From NCBI GenBank assembly GCA_016201195.1, contig JACQDI010000732.1:1-6684 (forward strand): a DNA stretch of 6,684 bases. The letters run 5' to 3'. The position numbers and the translations under genes were made by a program. Below the pieces are notes generated by a model, which ran no database searches, was not told where the DNA came from, and saw nothing but the letters and a program-made list of their open reading frames with translations. The DNA is from Acidobacteriota bacterium. Its GTDB lineage: Bacteria > Acidobacteriota > Terriglobia > Bryobacterales > JACQDG01. This document shows positions 1 through 6,169 of this stretch, one piece after another; positions within the stretch are counted from its first letter, which is position 1, and each line of letters begins with the position of its first letter.

Positions 1-661
1 CCGGGCTCACCGCCTCCACCCGGCAGGCGGGATCCGCTTGCCGGGCGAGCGTGGCCACTTCGCGAAACGTCGGCAGGAATCCCTCGGACAGGCTATGAAA
101 CCGCGGCTCGGTGCGGTAACTATTGTGCCAGAAGTCGATCGGGAAGGCGCCGTTCGGGTGATCGAGGTAGAGCACCCCGCCGGGCCGCATCACCCGGAAG
201 CATTCGACCAGGAACTGGCGCCGGCGCTCCGCCTGGTCGGCCAGGGGCGCGACCTTGTAGACCGGCTCCCACTCTTCGGCCACTCCGATGTGCTCGAGCA
301 GCCCGCAGCTCAGCACGATGTCGAAGCTGGCCGGGGCAAATGGCAGCCGGGTCGCGTCCGCGAAGAGAAACCCGGCGCGGGGAAGCCGCGACCGTTCCTT
401 CCACTGCTCGAGCCGGACGGCCCACAGGTCGATGCCGCAGGCCGCGAAGCCCGCCTCGGCCAAGCACTCCACGGATAGCCCGTTGCCGCAGCCGCAATCG
501 AGCACCCGGACGCACCCTGGTTGCAGTCCCCGCTCCTGGCAAAATTGCTGAAATAGCGGCAGATAGAAGTGCTCCATGCGGTGCCGAACCCCGACCTGCT
601 CGTCCTCCAGATTCTGCAAGCGGGCGGCGCGCACCACCTCCGGGCTGGCGGCCATAGGCAT
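1..661 (-). CDS. Class I SAM-dependent methyltransferase (3' end beyond left edge)
   Basis: The minus strand is open from an ATG at 661 to the window edge, giving 220 codons without a stop; an in-frame TGA lies upstream near 706. The protein has the Rossmann-type methyltransferase signature: motif I VLDCGCGNG at residues 53-61, the acidic end of strand 2 in GIDLW (D78), the motif II/III region FADATRLPF (100-108), SFDIVLSCGLLEHI (112-125), and the post-II segment FRVMRPGGVLYLD (155-167). These features fit the Methyltransf_11/25 families. No TM segment or signal peptide is visible, so it is probably cytoplasmic. Similar proteins methylate small molecules or polysaccharide precursors, but nothing here identifies the substrate. 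A second in-frame ATG at 655 gives a protein two residues shorter, and the extended -10-like box at 664-672 would favour it. No Shine-Dalgarno sequence is seen. It is divergent from the gene at 848. Family call firm, substrate unknown. Confidence 0.88.
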   Translation of the reverse strand, partial: MPMAASPEVVRAARLQNLEDEQVGVRHRMEHFYLPLFQQFCQERGLQPGCVRVLDCGCGNGLSVECLAEAGFAACGIDLWAVRLEQWKERSRLPRAGFLFADATRLPFAPASFDIVLSCGLLEHIGVAEEWEPVYKVAPLADQAERRRQFLVECFRVMRPGGVLYLDHPNGAFPIDFWHNSYRTEPRFHSLSEGFLPTFREVATLARQADPACRVEAVSP

Positions 662-663
662 CG

Positions 664-672
664 ATTGTAGCA
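664..672 (-). promoter_or_regulatory. Putative extended -10 promoter for the leftward methyltransferase
   Basis: Read on the minus strand the bases are TGC TACAAT: a TGn extension followed by a hexamer matching 5 of 6 positions of TATAAT. There is no convincing -35 box at 16-18 bp, which is tolerated by extended -10 promoters. Transcription would start about 7 bases further on, near 657, so the message would begin just before the ATG at 655 with almost no leader. This is a motif match only. Confidence 0.35.
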
Positions 673-715
673 AGGCGGCCACGCCTGGGGGCCCCCACAA
701 GCCTCATGGAAGACG

Positions 716-762
716 CCAAGGAAGCAACGGCCGCAAAGGTTTGCCTCCCTTGCTCCTTTGCG
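716..762. repeat. Imperfect inverted repeat in divergent intergenic region (REP-like)
   Basis: An exact 8-bp inverted pair, CGCAAAGG (732-739) and CCTTTGCG (755-762), encloses a 15-base loop. An alternative, imperfect pairing joins CCAAGGAAGCAA (716-727) with TTGCCTCCCTTG (741-752), so two hairpins compete. The 'cgccaagg/gcaaagg' wording resembles dispersed palindromic elements that I recall from intergenic regions of GC-rich soil and aquatic bacteria; that resemblance is from memory. It sits between two divergent genes, so it is not positioned as a terminator for either. No gene is seen in 662-847. Confidence 0.45.
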
Positions 763-832
763 TGCCCGGGGATCGCCGGCTTAGCGGTGCACGATGTGAC
801 CCCACTACCCAACGAATTGGTCGCGCCGTTAG

Positions 833-841
833 TGCTAAATT
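833..841 (+). promoter_or_regulatory. Putative extended -10 promoter for the methyltransferase-amidohydrolase gene
   Basis: The bases read TGC TAAATT, a TGn extension plus a hexamer with 4 of 6 matches to TATAAT. The hexamer ends at 841 and the ATG is at 848, so the usual 7-base distance would put the first transcribed base on the A of the start codon. An AGGAG at 843-847 touches the ATG with no spacer, too close to act as a normal ribosome binding site. No other start is available because an in-frame TAA lies at 836-838. Confidence 0.3.
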
Positions 842-847
842 GAGGAG

Positions 848-3127
848 ATGATTCGAGCCTTCCTGCTCTCTCTGACCCTCAGCGTCCTCTGCCCGGCGCA
901 GGTGGTTCACCGCGGGGACCTCCAGAAGCACCACGTCCCCCGCTCCGCCGAAGAATACGCCAAGGTCCTGGACGACCCCCAGCGCGACGCTTGGCAGAAG
1001 CCGCACGAGGTCATCCAGGCCCTGGAGCTGAAGCCCGGCTCGACGGTGGCGGACCTGGGCGCCGGCTCGGGCTATTTCACGCTGCGCTTCGCCCACATGC
1101 TCGGCCCCCGGGGCAAAGTGCTGGCGGTGGATATCGACCCGAAGCTGCTGGAGAAGGTGGCTCAGCGCGCCAAGGAGCAGAAAGCCGCCAACGTGGAGAC
1201 GGTTCTTGCGGCCCCCAACGACCCGAAGCTGGCCGCGGGATCGGTGGACGTGATCTTCATCTGCGACGTCATCCACCACATCGACCAGCGCCCGGCCTAC
1301 TACAAGCTGCTGGCGCGGGCGCTCCAGCCCGACGGGCGGCTGGTGATCGTCGATTTCCACAAGCGCGAGCTGCCGGTCGGCCCGCCGCCGGCGATGAAGA
1401 TCGCCCGCGAGGATTTGATCCAGGAGGTCGAGACCGCCGGATTCCATCTGGCCCGGGAGCACACCTTCCTGCCCTACCAGTACTTTCTGGTGTTTCAGGC
1501 CGGCGCGATCCAGAGCGCCGACCTGGTGCTCTATAACGGGAACATCCACACGGTCAACGATCGCCAGCCGCATGTGGAAGCGGTGGCCGCGCGCCGAGGC
1601 AAAATCGTTTTCGCCGGCTCCACCACGGACGCGAAGAAATACATCGGCCCGACAACGAATGCCCTCGACCTGAAGGGGCTCACCGTCGTGCCCGGCCTGG
1701 CCGACTCCCACTATCACCTGAGCGGCGTGGGCGCGCGGGAGATCCGGCTGAATCTGGAAGGCATCACCAGCTTGGCCGGATTTCTGGCGGCGGTGAAGGC
1801 CCGCGTGGACCTTGCCAAGCCCGGTGAGTGGATCACGGGCGGCGGCTGGAACGAGGGAACCTGGAAGCCTCAGGTCTTCCCCACCCGCTGGGATCTCGAC
1901 AAAGTGGCGCCGGCCAACCCGGTCTGGCTGACTCGCACCGACGGGCACGGCTCGGTGGCCAATTCCGCGGCCATCCGGATCGCCGGCATTACCAAGGCGA
2001 CGAAGGACCCCTTCGGCGGCGAGATCATGCGCGATCGGGCGACCGGCGAATCGAGCGGCATGTTCCTCGACAACGCCCAGCGGCTCGTTTCGAAGTATGT
2101 TCCCCCGGATCCGCCCGGACAACTGCGCCGCGAGCTGTTGCTGGGCGTCGAGCGCAGCCTCAAGCTCGGCTGGACCCAGGTGAGCATCCCCGGCAACTCC
2201 TACCCCGAGGTGGAGGAGATTCGTAAGCTCTACGAGGAAGGAAAAATCAAGCTGCGTATCTACGATGCGGTGCGCGGGCCGAGCGACGACACGAAGCGCA
2301 TCCTCGCCGAGGGCCCGACCATCGGCGCCTACAACGGCCGCTTCACCTTGCGCGGCATCAAGGTCAGCTTCGACGGAGCCATCGGCTCGAAGGGCGCCGC
2401 CCTGCTCGCGCCCTACGCCGATCACGACACCGCCGGCTTCCTCAAGTGGAAGGAAGAGGACCTGCTGCCCATGTTCCAGGAGGCGCTGCGCAAGGGAATC
2501 CAGGTCCAGACCCACGCCATCGGCGACCGCGCCAACCGCGAGATCCTCAACTACTACGCAAAAGCGTTCGATTATGTGCCCAACTCGCAGCGCAAGGTCG
2601 TCGAGCCGCGCTGGCGGGTCGAGCACGCCCAGCACGTTTCCGCCCAGGACATCCCGCGCTTCGCAAAGCTGAAGGTGATCCCCTCCATGCAGCCCTCCCA
2701 CGCCATCAGCGACCTGCTGTTCCTGAAGAGCCGCCTGGGTCTCCAACGTATGGGCGATGCCTACGCCTGGCGGAAGTTCATCGAGTCCGGCTCCATGATC
2801 GCCGGCGGCAGTGACGCCCCGGTCGAGCGCGGCGAGCCGATGATCGAATTCTACGCGGCGGTGGCCCGCAAGACCCTAAAGGGCGAATCCGGCGAGGGCT
2901 GGCACCCCGAGCTAGCCGTCAGCCGCGAGCAGGCCCTGAAAATGTTCACTCTGTGGGCCGCCTGCTCCACTTTCGAGGAAAATCTCCGCGGTTCCATCGA
3001 GCCGGGCAAGTGGGCCGACTTCACCGTCCTGTCGCAGGACATTCTGAAAGTCCCCGAGCCGGAGATCCTGAAAACGACGTGCCAGTTGACGGTCATTAAC
3101 GGCGAAGTGGTGTACCCGGCGCCGTGA
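848..3127 (+). CDS. Exported methyltransferase / YtcJ-type amidohydrolase fusion
   Basis: One frame of 759 residues joins two enzymes. Residues 1-17 look like a signal peptide (MIRAFLLSLTLSVLCPA, then Q18); C15 lacks a proper lipobox because L14 precedes it. Residues about 20-217 form a class I methyltransferase: motif I VADLGAGSGYF (67-77), acidic D95 in VLAVDID, DVIHHI (140-145), LQPDGRLVIVDF (159-170), and a C-terminal YQYFLVF (210-216). After a linker of about six residues, 224-759 is a full-length Amidohydro_3/COG1574 protein: the N-terminal beta segment DLVLYNGNIHTV, metal-binding DSHYH (H288, H290), SFDGAIGSKGAAL (507-519), H556 in THAIGDRA, EHAQH (592-596), and the catalytic-type Asp D656 in GGSDAPV. 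Family members hydrolyse amide or formamide-like bonds with a bound metal; the substrate here is unknown. The only usable start is ATG 848. It stands alone on the plus strand, and its last 32 bp overlap the convergent peroxidase gene. Both domain calls are firm; joint function is unknown. Confidence 0.93.
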   Translation: MIRAFLLSLTLSVLCPAQVVHRGDLQKHHVPRSAEEYAKVLDDPQRDAWQKPHEVIQALELKPGSTVADLGAGSGYFTLRFAHMLGPRGKVLAVDIDPKLLEKVAQRAKEQKAANVETVLAAPNDPKLAAGSVDVIFICDVIHHIDQRPAYYKLLARALQPDGRLVIVDFHKRELPVGPPPAMKIAREDLIQEVETAGFHLAREHTFLPYQYFLVFQAGAIQSADLVLYNGNIHTVNDRQPHVEAVAARRGKIVFAGSTTDAKKYIGPTTNALDLKGLTVVPGLADSHYHLSGVGAREIRLNLEGITSLAGFLAAVKARVDLAKPGEWITGGGWNEGTWKPQVFPTRWDLDKVAPANPVWLTRTDGHGSVANSAAIRIAGITKATKDPFGGEIMRDRATGESSGMFLDNAQRLVSKYVPPDPPGQLRRELLLGVERSLKLGWTQVSIPGNSYPEVEEIRKLYEEGKIKLRIYDAVRGPSDDTKRILAEGPTIGAYNGRFTLRGIKVSFDGAIGSKGAALLAPYADHDTAGFLKWKEEDLLPMFQEALRKGIQVQTHAIGDRANREILNYYAKAFDYVPNSQRKVVEPRWRVEHAQHVSAQDIPRFAKLKVIPSMQPSHAISDLLFLKSRLGLQRMGDAYAWRKFIESGSMIAGGSDAPVERGEPMIEFYAAVARKTLKGESGEGWHPELAVSREQALKMFTLWAACSTFEENLRGSIEPGKWADFTVLSQDILKVPEPEILKTTCQLTVINGEVVYPAP

Positions 3128-3992
3128 CGAAGCCCTCCCGCACCTCACCACGCAGCGACTCCAGGAAAGCGGCCAGGGTGCGCTTTTGCGAGACCGAAAG
3201 GTGCAGCGGGCGGATCTCCGGATCGAGATGGGGATTCGGGCGCCCGCCGCGGTCGTAGAACTCGATAACATCTTTGAGGGCCGGGATGCTGCCGTCGTGC
3301 ATGTACGGCCCGGTTCGCGCCACCTCGCGCAGAGTCGGCGTTTTGAAATCGCCCCGCCCGGCGCCGGGGTCGGCGAGAGTACCGTTGCGCCAAGCGACGC
3401 CGGTGTTGTGGAGCTTCTCGTCGGACAGGTTCGGCCCGACGTGACAGGCGATGCAGTTGGCCTGGCCGCGGAAGAGCTGGAGACCAAGCTGCTGCTCGGC
3501 CGAGAGGGCGTTGCGGTCGCCGTTCAGGAAGCGGTCGTAGGGCGCGTTGCCGGAGAGGATGCTGCGAACGTAGCTCGCGAGGGCCCGGGCAATAGCTTCC
3601 GGCGCGAGGGCCACGCGCGAGGAGGCTTCGGCAAGCGTCAAGTCCATTTCGTTCGGATCCTGAATGGGCTTGAGCACCTGCTCTTCGAGTGTCCGGACGC
3701 GCCCGTCCCAAAAGAAGGCACGTCCGTAACCACGGTTGATGAGGGCCGGGGCGTTGCGGCGGCCCTTGCGTCCGAGAACTCCTACCGCGACAGGGCGAGC
3801 GATCGAGAAGGCCCGGCGCGGATCGTGGCAGATGGCGCAGGAAATTGAGCGGTCGCGGGAGAGGCGGCGGTCGAAGAACAGCCGCCGCCCCAACGTGACT
3901 TGTTCGGCGGTGATGGGGTTGTCCTCTGGGACCGGCATGTAGAGGTCCAGTCCCAGAGGGATCGCGAGCGAAGCGGCCAGCAGGAGCAGCAT
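3096..3992 (-). CDS. Di-haem cytochrome c peroxidase, MauG/CcpA family
   Basis: The protein has 298 residues, a normal length for bacterial di-haem peroxidases, which reduce hydrogen peroxide or oxidise a partner outside the cytoplasm. It carries two haem c sites, CAICH (52-56) and CIACH (180-184). Other family marks are the N-terminal LGRRLFFDRRLSRD (34-47), RRNAPALIN (78-86), the inter-haem Trp in FFWDGR (W95), the calcium/loop region NEMD (114-117), FKTPTLREV (216-224), and YMHDG (230-234), whose M231 is the expected Met ligand of the high-potential haem. No histidine occurs between H56 and H184, so the loop His that closes the peroxidatic haem in classical CcpA appears absent. The N-terminus (MLLLLAASLAIPLG) is hydrophobic but lacks the usual Lys/Arg; export is inferred from the haem sites. 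I chose ATG 3992 because it shares an A with the upstream gene's TAA (TAATG), implying coupled translation. The 3' end overlaps the fusion gene by 32 bp. Confidence 0.93.
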   Translation of the reverse strand: MLLLLAASLAIPLGLDLYMPVPEDNPITAEQVTLGRRLFFDRRLSRDRSISCAICHDPRRAFSIARPVAVGVLGRKGRRNAPALINRGYGRAFFWDGRVRTLEEQVLKPIQDPNEMDLTLAEASSRVALAPEAIARALASYVRSILSGNAPYDRFLNGDRNALSAEQQLGLQLFRGQANCIACHVGPNLSDEKLHNTGVAWRNGTLADPGAGRGDFKTPTLREVARTGPYMHDGSIPALKDVIEFYDRGGRPNPHLDPEIRPLHLSVSQKRTLAAFLESLRGEVREGFVTAPGTPLRR

Positions 3993-6037
3993 TACTTGCT
4001 GGCGCTTAGGGTGGGGAGAAAATTCTCCATCACCCAGACCTCTAACTTGTTGCTGCCCGCCGTGAAGGCGACTTGCCGGCCGTCCGGGTGAACGCGCAGC
4101 GCCGCAACACTGGCAAGACCCAAGTCGATCTTGCGGGGCTGGCCCCCAGCTACGGGGACCAGCCAAGCCCCGGTGTCAACCGGAAACAGCACGAAGCGGC
4201 TGTCCGGGGTCCAGCTCGGAACGTGTCTGCCTCTCCCCGGCTGCGAGATGTAGCCTCGAAACAGTTCCCGTGGCTGGCCCCCCTCCAACGGAAGGATGGA
4301 CACCCACCACTCTTTGGCAGTCGTATCCCGGTTCCAGAAGGCGAGGTATCGGCCGTCCGGCGCCATGCTGGGCCACCTTACTTTCTCGCCGTGCGGCAGT
4401 TCGCGCTCGTCTCCCGAAGCCAAGTCCCGCTCCGCAAGCACCTGGTCCCGGCGGTAGAAGATTCTCTTCCCGTCGGGCGCCCACTCCGGCCAAATCCAGA
4501 GGAAAGGCTCTCCCGGCGGGCGGAGCGCGATTGGCGAGGCCTCCCCGCTCTGCGCATCAATTCTGTAGATCCCCTGCCGGCCTTTCAGGTCGGTTCCAGA
4601 AACCGCCAAGGACCGGCCGTCGGGCGCCCAGCGAAGATAGTTCAAGTAATCCAGTTTGAGGCGGAGTTCCCGAGTGTCACCCGTTTCCACGGAGCGAATG
4701 GCCAGGATCAGCGCACCTTGGCGGCTGTTCAGCACACCCTGGCGGCTGGAGAGGTAGGCCAGGTATTTTCCGTCACGGGACCAGTCGGGCAGGCTGTTGG
4801 TACCGGCGAAGCGACGGACCGGCCGGACTGGAGGCGAGAGGACCTCTCCTGAGTTGAAATCGACGGACGCCACGAAAACGTCGGGGCCGTCCTTTTTCAC
4901 TCCGAAATACAACGAGCCGGAACGCGTGATCCCCATAGGTATGGCCTGTCCGACGTCGGGTTTAACCAACTCCGGGGATCCCTCAGGCTTGCCGTCCCGG
5001 AATGGAAGCGCCCAGATGCTCGTCGAGCCGGTGCGGTCGCTGGCAAAGAGCAAGTGCCGGCCATCGCGAGCCCAGCCCATCACAACATCGTTAGCCGGGT
5101 GGACCACGGCCGGGATCTCGCGGCTGCCATCCATGGCCAGCACGAAGACGTCCCGTTCGTCGGAGTCTTCACTCGAAGGAAGGTCGAACGCCAGGTACTT
5201 GCTGTCGGGGGAGAAGAACAGCTTGCTGGAGCCGCGCCAGTCCGTCGACTTCAAGATACGAAGGGAACCATCGGCGGTGGCCACCAAACCCATCTGTGCC
5301 GTGCGGTCGTTCCTCTTGATTTGGACGGCGATCCACTTGCCGTCTGGAGACCAGTCATAAGGAAACACCCCGGCGTCCTCGTTATCGTAAAGGACTCGTG
5401 GAGCCGCTGCACCGTTTCCCGATAACCCGATCAAGCGCAGGTCGTAGCGCTGACTTTTGTTGAACCAGGAGTAGGCTACCTGCTTGCCGTCCGGCGAGAT
5501 GACCGATTCCTCGGCGAACTCGTTGGAGGTCCGCATACTTCCCTTGACAAGCTGGCGATCCTTGCCGGTGGCCAAGTCGCGTAGGGCCAGGTCGCCGTTT
5601 TCCCAGTCCACGAAAGAAAGGTAGCGCCCGTCGGGCGAGACCGTCCCCAGAATGTCCACTTTCGGTCCGGTCCAGACTTGCCGGGTGACGATGCCAGTGT
5701 TCGAGGGGCCCGCCCGCCGCAGCGACGCCAGGCGCGTCCGCGCTTCAGCAGCCGCATCCTTCTGATCGGCAAAGTCACGGACGATGCGCTCATAGGCCGA
5801 CTGTGCCTTATCCTCGCCGAGCTTCTGGTAGCAGGAGCCCAGATAAAGCAGGGCGCGGGCGGCCAGGTTGCGGTCGGGGCTTTTCGCGACCTCTTCAAAC
5901 AGCGGGACGGCGGCCGGGAGGTCGCCCTTGGTTTCCAGCAGTTCGATGCCCTGCTGGAGCTGGTTTTCGTGAGTACGGTTGGCCGCGGCCAGTGCGAGCG
6001 CCGCGACAGTTGCAAGCAGCAGAATTGTGTGTCTCAT
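3992..6037 (-). CDS. Exported TPR plus TolB/PD40 double beta-propeller protein
   Basis: The 681-residue protein starts with a clear signal peptide (MRHTILLLATVAALALAAA, residues 1-19). Residues about 23-108 are helical TPR-like repeats (ELLETKGDLPAAVPLFEEVA, then YLGSCYQKLGEDKAQSAYER). From about 118 onward there are twelve PD40/WD40-like repeats, each with an [S/A/T/H]-P/R-D-G/S turn: 134, 181, 230, 276, 323, 371 (weakest, TRSG), 420, 471, 520, 559, 610 and 650. The mean spacing is about 47 residues, which fits two six-bladed propellers. TolB-like propellers of this kind are usually binding scaffolds; no catalytic Ser-Asp-His peptidase domain follows. I chose ATG 6037 because it starts right at the signal peptide; a GTG at 6076 would add 13 residues (MTTYAGLWIDHSV) and remains possible. 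No Shine-Dalgarno sequence is visible. Its stop overlaps the peroxidase start, so the two form an operon. The partner it binds cannot be told. Confidence 0.9.
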   Translation of the reverse strand: MRHTILLLATVAALALAAANRTHENQLQQGIELLETKGDLPAAVPLFEEVAKSPDRNLAARALLYLGSCYQKLGEDKAQSAYERIVRDFADQKDAAAEARTRLASLRRAGPSNTGIVTRQVWTGPKVDILGTVSPDGRYLSFVDWENGDLALRDLATGKDRQLVKGSMRTSNEFAEESVISPDGKQVAYSWFNKSQRYDLRLIGLSGNGAAAPRVLYDNEDAGVFPYDWSPDGKWIAVQIKRNDRTAQMGLVATADGSLRILKSTDWRGSSKLFFSPDSKYLAFDLPSSEDSDERDVFVLAMDGSREIPAVVHPANDVVMGWARDGRHLLFASDRTGSTSIWALPFRDGKPEGSPELVKPDVGQAIPMGITRSGSLYFGVKKDGPDVFVASVDFNSGEVLSPPVRPVRRFAGTNSLPDWSRDGKYLAYLSSRQGVLNSRQGALILAIRSVETGDTRELRLKLDYLNYLRWAPDGRSLAVSGTDLKGRQGIYRIDAQSGEASPIALRPPGEPFLWIWPEWAPDGKRIFYRRDQVLAERDLASGDERELPHGEKVRWPSMAPDGRYLAFWNRDTTAKEWWVSILPLEGGQPRELFRGYISQPGRGRHVPSWTPDSRFVLFPVDTGAWLVPVAGGQPRKIDLGLASVAALRVHPDGRQVAFTAGSNKLEVWVMENFLPTLSASK
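4709..4750 (-). repeat. 21-bp in-frame tandem duplication inside the propeller gene
   Basis: Units 4709-4729 and 4730-4750 are 21 bp each and differ at 4 positions. They encode SSRQGVL and NSRQGAL (residues 430-436 and 437-443), in the inter-strand region just after the SRDG repeat at 420. The duplication lengthens one blade by seven residues, which agrees with the slightly longer spacing (51) to the next motif. Confidence 0.7.
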
Positions 6038-6127
6038 GACGCTATGGTCGATCCAAAGGCCCGCGTAAGTCGTCACGCCGGGGTCATCCTTTGTAATCCA
6101 TTGTCACCCAACAAACTGGAAGATCCG

Positions 6128-6153
6128 TAGCATCTCATCTGCAAGTCATGCTA
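6128..6153. promoter_or_regulatory. Candidate operator: inverted repeat overlapping the toxin-antitoxin promoter
   Basis: TAGCAT (6128-6133) and ATGCTA (6148-6153) are exact inverted copies separated by 14 bases, with half-site centres 20 bp apart, about two helical turns. The right half-site overlaps the TGC and first bases of the -10-like box at 6149-6157. This is where an autoregulating antitoxin or toxin-antitoxin complex would be expected to bind. A six-base pair of arms can arise by chance, so confidence is modest. Confidence 0.35.
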
Positions 6154-6157
6154 TACT
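6149..6157 (+). promoter_or_regulatory. Putative extended -10 promoter for the toxin-antitoxin pair
   Basis: The bases read TGC TATACT, a TGn extension and a hexamer with 5 of 6 matches to TATAAT. Transcription would begin near 6164, leaving a leader of about six bases before the ATG at 6170, with no Shine-Dalgarno sequence. No good -35 box is seen at 16-18 bp. It lies in the 132-bp gap (6038-6169) between divergent genes; I could not find an equally good box for the leftward propeller-peroxidase operon. Confidence 0.45.
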
Positions 6158-6169
6158 CCCGACAGAAAA

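Noticed and set aside
732..762. Rho-independent terminator at the 8-bp inverted repeat
   Set aside because: Both flanking genes point away from it and no T-run follows on either strand.
120..812. 230-codon minus-strand frame over the left methyltransferase
   Set aside because: It is the shifted frame of the true methyltransferase, rich in Arg, Gly and Ala with no motifs; the neighbouring frame carries the full SAM-binding signature.
890..895. Lipoprotein cleavage site at C15 of the fusion protein
   Set aside because: The residue before Cys is Leu (SVLC), not Gly, Ala or Ser, so it does not match a lipobox; cleavage after A17 is more likely.
704..2746. 680-codon open frame on the minus strand, antisense to the fusion gene
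   Set aside because: Its length comes from GC-rich antisense codons of a real gene. The translation is rich in G, V, A, L and D runs with no recognisable motif, while the plus strand encodes two well-conserved enzyme domains.
3186..3848. 220-codon plus-strand frame antisense to the peroxidase
   Set aside because: The opposite strand has both CxxCH sites and the full peroxidase pattern; this frame has no family features.
3993..4166. 58-residue upstream extension of the peroxidase to an ATG at 4166
   Set aside because: It would lie wholly inside the propeller gene in another frame and place low-complexity sequence before the hydrophobic leader; the TAATG start is better.
4073..4852. 259-codon plus-strand frame antisense to the propeller gene
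   Set aside because: It is a shadow of the regular propeller repeats, with no signal peptide, motif or start context.
6038..6076. GTG start at 6076 for the propeller protein
   Set aside because: It adds 13 residues before the signal peptide; the ATG at 6037 begins directly at the MRH n-region. Not excluded, only less likely.
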